A stretch of 64,000 bases of DNA, taken from contig NZ_LIRF01000009.1 in NCBI RefSeq assembly GCF_001297705.1, positions 62,001-126,000 on the forward strand, written 5' to 3'. Position numbers and translations under genes: made by a program. Positions within the stretch are counted from its first letter, which is position 1. Each line of letters begins with the position of its first letter. The notes beneath the pieces were generated by a model, which searched no databases, was not told where the DNA came from, and worked only from the letters and a program-made list of their open reading frames with translations. This document shows, one piece after another, positions 34,983 through 42,709 of this stretch. The stretch is from Chryseobacterium sp. ERMR1:04. GTDB taxonomy: Bacteria; Bacteroidota; Bacteroidia; Flavobacteriales; Weeksellaceae.

Positions 34983-35555
34983 CTATTTCGGAAATCTCAT
35001 TTTATAGCTGATGCTTACATCACCCTGAGAAATCTTTGTTAATTTACCTTTCACTAATTTCTTTTTCAAAGAACTTAAATGATCCGTAAACAGCGTTCCT
35101 TCAATATGGTCGTATTCATGTTGAATTACGCGGGCTCTAATATCGGAAAAAGTTTCCGTATGCTTAACGAAATTTTCGTCATAATATTCTATAACGATTG
35201 TACTTTTTCTCTTAACATCCTCTCTTACATCAGGAATAGAAAGACATCCTTCGTTAAATTTCCATTCTTCACCGGATTCTTCAAGAATTTTAGCGTTAAT
35301 GAAAACTTTTTTGAAATCTTTCAATTCATCCTTAATATCCTCATAATCTTCATCTTCTGCTAATGGAGAAACGTCTATGATAAATACGCGGATATCCAGA
35401 CCAATCTGCGGAGCAGCCAGACCAATTCCGTTAGCACTGTTCATGGTGTCGAACATGCTATCTATCAACTCTTGTAAATCGGGATAATTCTTGTCTATAT
35501 CTTTGCCTACTTTTCTCAAAACAGGATCCCCAAAGGCTCTTATCGGTAAAATCAT
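34983..35555 (-). CDS. def: peptide deformylase
   Basis: Peptide deformylase removes the formyl group from the first methionine of new proteins. The three metal motifs are intact: GIGLAAPQIG (near 42), EGCLSIPD (near 102) and QHEYDHIEG (near 147). The length of 190 aa is normal. Its ATG overlaps the stop of the upstream ruvX by four bases (ATGA), so the pair is translated as one unit. Confidence 0.96.
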   Translation of the reverse strand: MILPIRAFGDPVLRKVGKDIDKNYPDLQELIDSMFDTMNSANGIGLAAPQIGLDIRVFIIDVSPLAEDEDYEDIKDELKDFKKVFINAKILEESGEEWKFNEGCLSIPDVREDVKRKSTIVIEYYDENFVKHTETFSDIRARVIQHEYDHIEGTLFTDHLSSLKKKLVKGKLTKISQGDVSISYKMRFPK

Positions 35556-35968
35556 CTTGTTCTTTGTTCTAAAAAATTTTGCAATATGATGGTTGCACTT
35601 ACTTTATCTATTAATCCTTTTTCCTGTCTTTGTTTTTTGCTTTTCCCACTTTGAGAAATAAAAAACGAAGCCATTTTGGAAGTAAATCTTTCATCTAAAC
35701 GATGAACGGGAACTTCTGAAAATTCTTTTCTAAATTCTTCTATGAATTTTAGAATATCAGTTTCCACCTCGGAAATATTTCCTTTTAAATCTGTGGGAAG
35801 CCCCACAACAATGTCATCTACTCTATTTTCTTTGAAATATTTTTTCAAAAATTCCATTAAAGATGGAGTTTGTACGGTATCAAGACCACTCGCAATGATC
35901 TTCATATCATCTGTCGCTGCAATACCGCAGCGAGCCTTTCCATAGTCTATTGCAAGGATTTGTCCCAT
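35552..35968 (-). CDS. ruvX: Holliday junction resolvase-like RuvX/YqgF
   Basis: RuvX/YqgF is an RNase H-fold nuclease with reported roles in 16S rRNA 5' maturation and Holliday junction resolution. The 138-aa protein shows AIDYGKARCGIAATD at the start, VGLPTDLKG near 58 and the late RLDERFTSKMA with its acidic residues. The gene is first of a ruvX-def operon. Its -7 box (TAAATTTG) ends only 7 nt before the ATG, so the message is nearly leaderless. Confidence 0.92.
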   Translation of the reverse strand: MGQILAIDYGKARCGIAATDDMKIIASGLDTVQTPSLMEFLKKYFKENRVDDIVVGLPTDLKGNISEVETDILKFIEEFRKEFSEVPVHRLDERFTSKMASFFISQSGKSKKQRQEKGLIDKVSATIILQNFLEQRTR

Positions 35969-35975
35969 AGGTTTG

Positions 35976-35983
35976 CAAATTTA
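35976..35983 (-). promoter_or_regulatory. -7 box of the ruvX-def promoter
   Basis: TAAATTTG on the minus strand ends 7 nt before the ruvX ATG at 35968, implying a very short or absent 5' leader. Confidence 0.6.
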
Positions 35984-36082
35984 GTAAATTTTAATGATTT
36001 TATTCGTGACGTAGTTTTTTTTATAAATCATGTTTTATTCCATTATTTTTTTTATAATTTTAATCTTCCAACAAACAGAATT

Positions 36083-36559
36083 ATGAAGAAACTTATCCTA
36101 GTAAGACATGCAAAGAGCGACTGGCCAGAAGACACAGAGGACTTTGATAGACCTTTGGCGGACAAAGGGTTAGAAGACGCTAAGAATATGTCGGGATTTT
36201 TAAAGAACAACCAAATCTCAATAGATTATATGGTATCGAGTCCGGCTGTCCGTGCCTTGAGTACCTGCGAAATTTTTAACCAAGCGTATCAGTCTGCCAT
36301 GATAACGGATGAAAAATTATACAATCCTTTGGAAAGAAATTTTGAATCTGCAATCTACGGTTTGGATGATACCCATGATTCTGTAGCTTTTTTCTCGCAT
36401 AACAATGGGATTTCTAATTTTGCCAACTCTATTTCTAACGATATTTTTCATTTTCCGACCTGCGGAGTTGCCGGTTTTGAAATTGACTGCAATTCGTGGG
36501 CAGAGTTTGATGGAGCCAATAAGAAATTACTTTTCTTTTATGAGCCCGGGAAAATTTAG
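36083..36559 (+). CDS. SixA-like histidine phosphatase
   Basis: A longer open frame starts at 35870, but the family opening MKKLILVRHAKSDW begins at the ATG at 36083, giving 158 aa. The RHA(K/S) phosphohistidine motif at residues 8-11, the second arginine (VSSPAVRALST) and the late histidine (AFFSHNNGISNF) fit the SixA branch of the histidine phosphatase superfamily, which dephosphorylates phosphohistidine in proteins. Its 3' end overlaps the archaemetzincin gene by 20 bp in another frame. Confidence 0.85.
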   Translation: MKKLILVRHAKSDWPEDTEDFDRPLADKGLEDAKNMSGFLKNNQISIDYMVSSPAVRALSTCEIFNQAYQSAMITDEKLYNPLERNFESAIYGLDDTHDSVAFFSHNNGISNFANSISNDIFHFPTCGVAGFEIDCNSWAEFDGANKKLLFFYEPGKI

Positions 36560-37430
36560 TTTCATTTTTAACATCTTCTTCTTATCAACTTTTATATTCC
36601 TTCTTTCCTGTACAAAGAAGGAAAAAAACTATTTTGAAGCCATTTCATTGAATGATGTAAAGCTTTCTAAGCCCATACCTGGTGAATGGAGATATGATCG
36701 GGATGAGAAATTTCAAACTTTTGAGGATTTCCAGAAAATGGAAAAGATTAAACCCGAAGCCGGAAAAAATAGTATTTATTTACAACCCATTGGAACATTT
36801 AATGATTTACAGAAGAAAGAAATTCAGCTTACCCAAGAATATCTGAAAATTTATTTTCAACTTGAAACCAAAGTTTTACCAGCTTTATCCAATGATATTT
36901 TTCCGAAATCTGTAAGAAGGATCTTTAAAGACGGGCAAGAGCAAATTTTAGCCGGATATGTGCTGAATAATGTTTTAATTAAAAGAAAACCAAAAGATGC
37001 CATTGTTTTAATGGGAATTACAGAAAGAGATCTATTCCCAAAACCGGAATGGAACTATGTCTTTGGGTTAGCTTCTTATCAGGATGGCGTTGGGGTAACC
37101 TCGATGTATCGATTTGCAAATGGAAATTTATCCGAATCAAATTTTAATAAAAGTCTCGAAAGACTCATAAAAATAAGTTCTCATGAGATTGGACATATGT
37201 TTGGGATCAGCCATTGTTTACATGCCAATTGTGTAATGAATGGAACGAATCATCTTCCTGAAACAGATTCTCATTTTGCAAGAGCGTGTTCATTTTGTCA
37301 GCAAAAACTGAGTTCAAGTAATAAGTACAACAATAAAAAACGCTTAATTGATCTAAAACAATTCTTTGAAAAATACCATCTAAATACTGAGCTTTCCCGA
37401 ACACAGCAGGATGTAAACTTATTTGAATAA
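36540..37430 (+). CDS. archaemetzincin-type metallopeptidase, lipoprotein form
   Basis: The 296-aa product from the ATG at 36540 has a signal peptide with a lipobox (IFLLSC, residue 22), so it should be lipid-anchored. The zinc motif is HEIGHMFGISHC, followed by CVMNG and CSFCQQKL, the full archaelysin/archaemetzincin set with its extra cysteines (about residues 211-258). Known archaemetzincins are mostly cytoplasmic and of unclear substrate. It overlaps the SixA-like gene by 20 bp, suggesting coupled expression. The frame upstream of 36540 is coding for the other gene, so this start is favoured. Confidence 0.85.
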   Translation: MSPGKFSFIFNIFFLSTFIFLLSCTKKEKNYFEAISLNDVKLSKPIPGEWRYDRDEKFQTFEDFQKMEKIKPEAGKNSIYLQPIGTFNDLQKKEIQLTQEYLKIYFQLETKVLPALSNDIFPKSVRRIFKDGQEQILAGYVLNNVLIKRKPKDAIVLMGITERDLFPKPEWNYVFGLASYQDGVGVTSMYRFANGNLSESNFNKSLERLIKISSHEIGHMFGISHCLHANCVMNGTNHLPETDSHFARACSFCQQKLSSSNKYNNKKRLIDLKQFFEKYHLNTELSRTQQDVNLFE

Positions 37431-37634
37431 AAGGGCAGAATATTTAGTAAAAGTATGGCGTTTTGTATCAACTCATATTTTACCAACAAGAAATCAAACC
37501 TAATTTTTTATTCAACACCAATCAATATAATGTATAAAATTCTATATACTATTGTTTTAATAGAATATAAAATCATAAAAACGAACTTATCTTTAAATTA
37601 AATCGTAAACAATTTAAAATCATCAACTTGTGCG

Positions 37635-37661
37635 TAAATTTGTTTCATCAAAACAAATTTA
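37635..37661 (+). promoter_or_regulatory. inverted repeat over the -7 box of the 37667 lipoprotein gene
   Basis: TAAATTTG at 37635-37642 is the left part of a perfect 11-bp inverted repeat (TAAATTTGTTT/AAACAAATTTA, 5-nt loop) that ends 5 bp before the ATG. It could be an operator or a 5'-leader hairpin. Confidence 0.5.
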
Positions 37662-37666
37662 TATTT

Positions 37667-38221
37667 ATGAAAAAAATTATCGCTGTAAGTTTACTTTCTC
37701 TATTCTTATGTATGGTAAGTTGTAACAAGAAAAACAACACAACAACAGAAAACAAACCAATAATTATAGATTCTATCCCAACATTTTCAACAACTCCAAA
37801 AGATTATCAAATCAATTCCAAAACTACCTGCTATCTACAAATACATATAGATAAAAGCTATAAAGATAGTACGATGATTTCCATTAATGAGAATGGAGGA
37901 AAAATCACAGGAAAGATATTTAACAGATATTTTGGATCTGATATAAAAGAATCTGACCAAAAAGGAAATAATATTATTGTGGCTAACTTAAGTGGTATAA
38001 AGGTAGGAGATACCCTGAAAGTTATTCAGACATTAATAAGTAATGATGAGAGCTCTAAAAACCAAGGATTTTATCTTCAAAAAAATGGATATTTATATCC
38101 CGCAAGTGGTACTTTAGTCAACAAAAATGGAATAGATATGCTTGATAAGAAAACAATCAAATTTGAATTACAGGGATACAAAATGATAGATTGTAAAATG
38201 GCGAGTAAAAATTTAAAATAA
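37667..38221 (+). CDS. small lipoprotein of unknown function
   Basis: The frame extends upstream to 37628, but the ATG at 37667 opens a clean signal peptide (MKKIIAVSLLSLFL) with lipobox CMVSC at residue 18. The mature 165 residues begin with a low-complexity N/T/K stretch and continue as a beta-rich domain (KTTCYLQIHIDKSYKD, then GIKVGDTLKVIQTL). I do not recognise the family. The gene is single, with its own inverted-repeat promoter and a terminator after it. Confidence 0.6.
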   Translation: MKKIIAVSLLSLFLCMVSCNKKNNTTTENKPIIIDSIPTFSTTPKDYQINSKTTCYLQIHIDKSYKDSTMISINENGGKITGKIFNRYFGSDIKESDQKGNNIIVANLSGIKVGDTLKVIQTLISNDESSKNQGFYLQKNGYLYPASGTLVNKNGIDMLDKKTIKFELQGYKMIDCKMASKNLK

Positions 38222-38227
38222 AAAATT

Positions 38228-38261
38228 AAAAGCCTTCCAAAATAGAAATTGGAAGGCTTTT
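38228..38261. terminator. bidirectional terminator between convergent genes
   Basis: A perfect 13-bp stem (AAAAGCCTTCCAA/TTGGAAGGCTTTT) with an 8-nt loop lies between the lipoprotein and serine hydrolase stops. Confidence 0.85.
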
Positions 38262-38293
38262 AATTATTAAGTATTGAACTAAAAAAGTATACT

Positions 38294-39835
38294 TTATTTC
38301 TTTTTCAAATCCAGATCATCAAAATCAAAACTGAAATCTGTAACATCGGAAATAGGTTTTAGTTTTGCAGATACCGCTTTTCCGTTTTCATCATAATTGA
38401 AAATAATATAGGCATCAGCATCGTAACTTCTGTCGTCCCATTTTATAATGAAAGAGTTATTGGAGTATGGAAGGAGCTCCCCTTTTAATCTTGGTGAGTT
38501 TTTACATGCAATAGTATAAGTATTCCCCTTCTGAGAGATTTCTACATCTCCAAACCAAACATCATTGTATTTACCCACAAATTGTTCGGCCTTAGGCTGA
38601 AGGTTTTTATCTTTTTTAAATGACTCAGATGTTGCGAAAGCTTCTTTCTTTTGCTTTTCATAAACGGCTTCATTTTTTGTCATTCTCTCGCCATACGTTT
38701 TCAGCCAATTTCTGTCTGCCACGCCTAAATAAGAATCTTTTACCGTATTGGTAATGGTGTTGAAAGCTGCCCCTGACTGTTGGTTGGTTAAAACTACAAT
38801 TCCTAATTTCAGATCCGGAATTAAAGTAAACTGCGTTACCGTTCCAATTAATCCGCCTGTATGCTGAACTTGTTTGTGACCTTTAACATCACTTAAAAAC
38901 CAGCCCATTCCGTACCCATAAAAACTGGTATCATAAGGATTTTTTGCCGCTACTCTATCAGGAATCTGTAAGCTCCAAAGCTGTTGTACATTTTTATCTG
39001 AAACTAATTTTTTGCCGTCTTTCGTTGTGAAATTATTCAATAGAAATTCCGCCCAAGTCGTCATATCTATAATGTTACTCATAATTCCGCCTGCTGCGTT
39101 GGCTGTTTCATTCCAGTCGTGAGGAACTGCGATTGATTTTCCGTCTACAGGCGCATGAGCATCAATTTTATTAGTAATTGCTTTTGCTCTGTTGTAACTT
39201 CCGAAACTTGAGGTCATCCCAACAGGTTTCATAATTCTTTGTTCGATAAAATCTGCCCAACTTAATCCTGAAACTCTGTGAATCACTTCTCCGGCAACAA
39301 TAAACATCACATTATTATAATCTAAAGTGGTTCTGAATGGGTTTTCAGGTTGTAAATATCTTACGTTATGTATAATATCATTTACCGTTAAACTACCTCC
39401 TTCTGGGAAAAACATTAGATCACCCTGCCCTAACCCTAAGCCTGCTCTGTGTGTCACTAAATCTTTAATGGTAACATTTTGCGAAACATAAGGATCATAC
39501 ATTTGAAATTCAGGAATATATTTTGAAACCTTATCATTCCAGTCTAATTTTCCTTCATCTGCTAAAATCGCTAATGCCGTACAGGTAAAACCTTTTGAGT
39601 TGGAAGCAATTCCTACCAACGTATTGGCATCCATCGGCTGCTTTGTTGTTAAAGAACGTACGCCTACTCCTTTTGAATAAATCAGTTTTCCATCTTTTAC
39701 AATTCCGACTGACATTCCTGGAACATCAAAAGTTTTCAACGTATTCTGGATCAGTTCGTCCAGTTTCTTTTCTTCAACCTGCCCAAAAGAGATCAGAGAG
39801 AACAGAATAAAGAACAAAGAAAAGTTATGCTTCAT
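38294..39835 (-). CDS. class C beta-lactamase-fold serine hydrolase with DUF3471
   Basis: The 513-aa protein has a signal peptide (ending ISFGQ) and a beta-lactamase-like domain with the three motifs SNSK (S-x-x-K, near residue 76), YNN (near 168) and HTGG (near 328). The C-terminal 110 residues are a DUF3471-type domain (FVGKYNDVWFGDVEIS). Such proteins are usually peptidases or esterases of the periplasm, and this one should not be read as a resistance gene. It is a single gene, divergent from the next GNAT. Confidence 0.85.
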   Translation of the reverse strand: MKHNFSLFFILFSLISFGQVEEKKLDELIQNTLKTFDVPGMSVGIVKDGKLIYSKGVGVRSLTTKQPMDANTLVGIASNSKGFTCTALAILADEGKLDWNDKVSKYIPEFQMYDPYVSQNVTIKDLVTHRAGLGLGQGDLMFFPEGGSLTVNDIIHNVRYLQPENPFRTTLDYNNVMFIVAGEVIHRVSGLSWADFIEQRIMKPVGMTSSFGSYNRAKAITNKIDAHAPVDGKSIAVPHDWNETANAAGGIMSNIIDMTTWAEFLLNNFTTKDGKKLVSDKNVQQLWSLQIPDRVAAKNPYDTSFYGYGMGWFLSDVKGHKQVQHTGGLIGTVTQFTLIPDLKLGIVVLTNQQSGAAFNTITNTVKDSYLGVADRNWLKTYGERMTKNEAVYEKQKKEAFATSESFKKDKNLQPKAEQFVGKYNDVWFGDVEISQKGNTYTIACKNSPRLKGELLPYSNNSFIIKWDDRSYDADAYIIFNYDENGKAVSAKLKPISDVTDFSFDFDDLDLKKK

Positions 39836-39880
39836 TATTTTTAAATTTTTACGAAGTTAATCAATTCAACATTTATTGAG

Positions 39881-39888
39881 TAAATTTG
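39881..39888 (+). promoter_or_regulatory. -7 box of the 39914 gene
   Basis: TAAATTTG lies 25 bp upstream of the GNAT start at 39914. Confidence 0.5.
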
Positions 39889-39913
39889 GTTTTCTATAAA
39901 CAAAATAAAGATT

Positions 39914-40345
39914 ATGGTGAAAATTATTTCTGTACGACAAACCCCAGAATATAAAGATATCGCTATACAATATTTACAAAAAAGCTGGCCAGATATTTAT
40001 CCAAAGATGTATGAAGATTGTATAACTCACAGCATTAATGCAGAACAGTTTTTACCACAATGGTATCTTTTAGAAAAAGAATATCAAATTATAGGTTGCG
40101 CAGGTTTAATAACGAATGACTTCATCAGCCGGGGAGATTTGTATCCTTGGGTTTGCGCTATTTTTATTGAAGAAAATCACAGAGGAAACAATTACATTTC
40201 ATTACTCTTAAATAAAGCAAAACAAGATACCAGAGAAGGCGGATTTAAATACCTAAATCTTTGTACAGATCATATAGGCTTATACGAAAAATATGGGTTT
40301 CAATATATTGCTCAGGGGGTATCATCCTTGGGAAGAGGAATCTAG
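39914..40345 (+). CDS. GNAT family N-acetyltransferase
   Basis: The 143-aa protein shows the single-domain GNAT layout: a beta-4 strand (IIGCAGLITND), the strand and loop PWVCAIFIEENHRGNNYISLLL with the R-G-N-N acetyl-CoA loop, and a final YEKYGF stretch typical of the family. The substrate is unknown. It is a single gene with a 22-bp AT-rich palindrome shortly after its stop. Confidence 0.8.
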   Translation: MVKIISVRQTPEYKDIAIQYLQKSWPDIYPKMYEDCITHSINAEQFLPQWYLLEKEYQIIGCAGLITNDFISRGDLYPWVCAIFIEENHRGNNYISLLLNKAKQDTREGGFKYLNLCTDHIGLYEKYGFQYIAQGVSSLGRGI

Positions 40346-40353
40346 AATTTATC

Positions 40354-40375
40354 AAATTACTTTATAAAGTAATTT
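40354..40375. promoter_or_regulatory. 22-bp perfect palindrome upstream of the 40410 gene
   Basis: AAATTACTTTA followed directly by TAAAGTAATTT is a perfect palindrome. It ends 7 bp before a -7 box and covers the place where a -33 box would lie, so it could be an operator; a weak terminator of the preceding GNAT gene is the alternative. Confidence 0.45.
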
Positions 40376-40382
40376 CAAAGCT

Positions 40383-40390
40383 TATCTTTG
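40383..40390 (+). promoter_or_regulatory. -7 box of the 40410 operon
   Basis: TATCTTTG, followed by CA, is 19 bp upstream of the ATG at 40410. Confidence 0.5.
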
Positions 40391-40409
40391 CAAAAACTAA
40401 CTCAATATA

Positions 40410-40859
40410 ATGACAGCAAAAAAGCTATTTACTTTCTTTTTATTCGTACTCAGTTTTCATTTATATTTTTCACAGGAAGCCATCATCAAAGACGATAAAG
40501 TTTTACTGGATGGAAAACAGATTTTAAAAGTTGAAAAAATCAATGTTGCTCAATATTCTTTCTTTTCTATGAAAGATGACGAGGAAGTTCTGCTTTATAA
40601 ATATATGGATAATGAAACTCCAAAATATGTAAACGATGATTATTTTATCCTTAATTTCCTTACAGAGAAAGTTAAAATAGAATCAACTGATATTGCAAAG
40701 ATTGCCAATTTCATGAACTCAAGAAAAGGAATGGAAAAATTGATAAGATGGCTCATCAAAGAAAGAGTGCTTACTCATGATGGAGAATTAAATCCTGAGC
40801 GTGTTGCCATTTTCAAAGAAAAATATGATGAAAATATTACCGAAAGAACTGTTAGATAA
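40410..40859 (+). CDS. exported protein of unknown function
   Basis: The 149-aa product has a signal peptide (residues 1-22, ending LYFSQ) and no lipobox. The mature part is small, beta-then-helix, with a late RWLIKERVLTHDGELNPER region. No family recognised. Its TAA overlaps the ATG of the following phosphoesterase (TAATG), so the two are coupled. Confidence 0.6.
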   Translation: MTAKKLFTFFLFVLSFHLYFSQEAIIKDDKVLLDGKQILKVEKINVAQYSFFSMKDDEEVLLYKYMDNETPKYVNDDYFILNFLTEKVKIESTDIAKIANFMNSRKGMEKLIRWLIKERVLTHDGELNPERVAIFKEKYDENITERTVR

Positions 40860-41353
40860 TGACTAAAATCCTCCTCCTTTCCGACTCACATTCTTATATT
40901 GATGACCGAATTCTAGACTATGCCCAACAGGCTGATGAAATTTGGCATTGTGGAGACTTTGGAAATCTTGAAGTTATTGAAGAGCTCGAAAAAATAAAGC
41001 CTTTAAAAGGTGTTTACGGAAATATAGACAACACAAAGATCCGATCTGAATTTCCGGAAGTAAACCGTTTTTTTTGTGAAGACTTAGAAGTATTAATGAT
41101 TCACATCGGAGGTTATCCCGGAAAATACACCCCTTTAGCAAAAGAAGAAATTGCTGAAAAAACTCCTAAACTATTTATTTCAGGGCATTCCCATATTTTG
41201 AAAGCCATGTATGATAAAACGAACAAATTACTTCATCTTAATCCTGGAGCTTGTGGAAAACAAGGCTGGCACAAAATGAGAACAATGATGCGTTTTGTGG
41301 TTGAGGGAGAAGAAATAAAAGATCTTGAGGTTATTGAATTGGGACCGAAATAA
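40859..41353 (+). CDS. YfcE-family metallophosphoesterase
   Basis: The 164-aa protein is a compact calcineurin-type phosphoesterase with LLSDSHSY (D8, H10), WHCGDFG (D33), GNID (near 57) and SGHSH (near 110). Family members act on phosphodiesters in the cytoplasm; the true substrate is unknown. There is no signal peptide. It is translationally coupled to the exported protein upstream. Confidence 0.88.
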   Translation: MTKILLLSDSHSYIDDRILDYAQQADEIWHCGDFGNLEVIEELEKIKPLKGVYGNIDNTKIRSEFPEVNRFFCEDLEVLMIHIGGYPGKYTPLAKEEIAEKTPKLFISGHSHILKAMYDKTNKLLHLNPGACGKQGWHKMRTMMRFVVEGEEIKDLEVIELGPK

Positions 41354-41356
41354 CTT

Positions 41357-41364
41357 TAAATTTG
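41357..41364 (+). promoter_or_regulatory. -7 box of the Smr gene
   Basis: TAAATTTG, followed by CA, is 62 bp upstream of the ATG at 41427. Confidence 0.4.
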
Positions 41365-41426
41365 CATCAAGGATCTAAATATAAGATTCAACTGGTGTCT
41401 GAGTGACAAAATTGAAAATAATAAAA

Positions 41427-41921
41427 ATGAAGATTGGTGATAAAGTTTCTGTGGTAGATGAAGACTTAAGCGGAATGATAACTTCTGTGCACGGAAACAC
41501 TGTGGTTTTTAAAGATGAATATGGCTTCACCTATCAATACCAAGCAGAAAAATTGGTTCCGAATAATGCTTCTATCTACGAAAATATGAAAGTAGAAAGA
41601 AAGCCGGAGCCGAAGAAAGTGACGTCAAAAAAGCATCATAAAAATCAGTTAGTATTGGACCTACATTTTCATCATCTAGTAAAAAACCCGAATGATTATG
41701 ATAGCTTTGAGAGACTTTTTCTTCAAAAAGAAAAGCTGTTGGAAGTCATCAGCTTTTGCAGAAAGAATAATTTAAAAAGATTAGAAATCGTTCACGGAAT
41801 AGGTGATGGCGTTTTACAGAGAATGGTCATGGATGTTTTGGAGAGCCAAAGCAAACTCGATTATTATCATAAAGAAATACTTCATCATCAATCGGGTGCG
41901 GTAATGGTAGAATTTCACTAA
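41427..41921 (+). CDS. Smr-domain protein
   Basis: The frame is open from a GTG at 41403; the ATG at 41427 (MKIGDKVSVVDEDL) is chosen, giving 164 aa. The N-terminal 50 residues form a small beta-barrel-like domain. The C-terminal Smr domain carries the LDLHFHH motif (near 79) and the HGIGDGVLQ loop (near 130). Smr domains are nucleases related to the C terminus of MutS2. The stop overlaps the promoter of the DUF3822 gene. Confidence 0.85.
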   Translation: MKIGDKVSVVDEDLSGMITSVHGNTVVFKDEYGFTYQYQAEKLVPNNASIYENMKVERKPEPKKVTSKKHHKNQLVLDLHFHHLVKNPNDYDSFERLFLQKEKLLEVISFCRKNNLKRLEIVHGIGDGVLQRMVMDVLESQSKLDYYHKEILHHQSGAVMVEFH

Positions 41922-41926
41922 ATTTG
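41919..41926 (+). promoter_or_regulatory. -7 box of the DUF3822 gene
   Basis: TAAATTTG, followed by CA, begins at the stop codon of the Smr gene and lies 13 nt before the ATG at 41940, so the leader would be under 10 nt. Confidence 0.55.
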
Positions 41927-41939
41927 CAACAATTGTAAT

Positions 41940-42656
41940 ATGAACGTACTTAATTTACTTTTTACCAAAGACGGATTGATCTACCAAATTGCTAAGAACA
42001 AGAGCATTTTGGAGGAAAAATCTTATTTTGTTACAGAAGAAACTCCAGAAAATTTTATTACTGATCAACTGGATAATGTTCTGATAAAACAAAGATTTGA
42101 CGAAATTCATGTAATCTCGTCGCTGAACCATTTTACGTTGATGCCTGAAGGATTTTCAGAGCATGATGCAGGTTTTGAACTCATTGCCTACAACGCTCCC
42201 GTTGATAAGGAAAATGAAGAGCTGATGCTTTCTGTGAACAAGAAATTTAAGGTTCAGTTTTATTATACCTTCCCGAAAAATTTTTATAATAAGATAAAAG
42301 AATTGGCGATTCCGGTTCATTTTAATTTTTCAGGTGAGAAGTTTTTAAATTCGATTACGAACAAAAACAATAAAGAAATTCACATTAACCTTTACCATAA
42401 CCAATGTGAGTTCTTTGCCATTGACAATAAAAAAATAATCTTATACAATAATCTGGATGTAAATTCAGAGGTAGATTTTCTTTATTTTGTAATGTTTACA
42501 TTAAGCAAAATAGATTTTGGAATTAATGAAACCAACTTTTTTGCTTACGGAGAAACCACTGAAAATGAAACCTTTATTTCAGAATTACAAAAATTTGTAA
42601 AGAATCTGAAAATTGTATTTGATAATATTCCTAATAAGAATTTCATTTTAAATTAA
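41940..42656 (+). CDS. DUF3822 family protein
   Basis: The 238-aa protein matches DUF3822, a Bacteroidota family with a remote actin/ASKHA-like look (strands QFYYTFPKNF and EIHINLYHNQCEFFAI). It usually lies next to rsmD; here rsmD is the next plus-strand gene but an outer-membrane protein gene on the other strand is inserted between them. Function unknown. Confidence 0.8.
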   Translation: MNVLNLLFTKDGLIYQIAKNKSILEEKSYFVTEETPENFITDQLDNVLIKQRFDEIHVISSLNHFTLMPEGFSEHDAGFELIAYNAPVDKENEELMLSVNKKFKVQFYYTFPKNFYNKIKELAIPVHFNFSGEKFLNSITNKNNKEIHINLYHNQCEFFAIDNKKIILYNNLDVNSEVDFLYFVMFTLSKIDFGINETNFFAYGETTENETFISELQKFVKNLKIVFDNIPNKNFILN

Positions 42657-42661
42657 AAATA

Positions 42662-42690
42662 AAAAAAGGAATGCAGAGCATTCCTTTTTT
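42662..42690. terminator. bidirectional terminator between convergent genes
   Basis: The 13-bp stem AAAAAAGGAATGC/GCATTCCTTTTTT has a 3-nt loop and T runs on both strands. Confidence 0.9.
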
Positions 42691-42709
42691 ATTTTCTGTG
42701 TTGAGTATA

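Noticed and set aside
35870-36082. Extension of the SixA-like frame
   Set aside because: It overlaps the ruvX gene on the other strand, and the family opening starts at 36083.
38294-39835. Beta-lactam resistance gene
   Set aside because: Motifs are those of the broad serine hydrolase family with a DUF3471 tail, not of AmpC itself.
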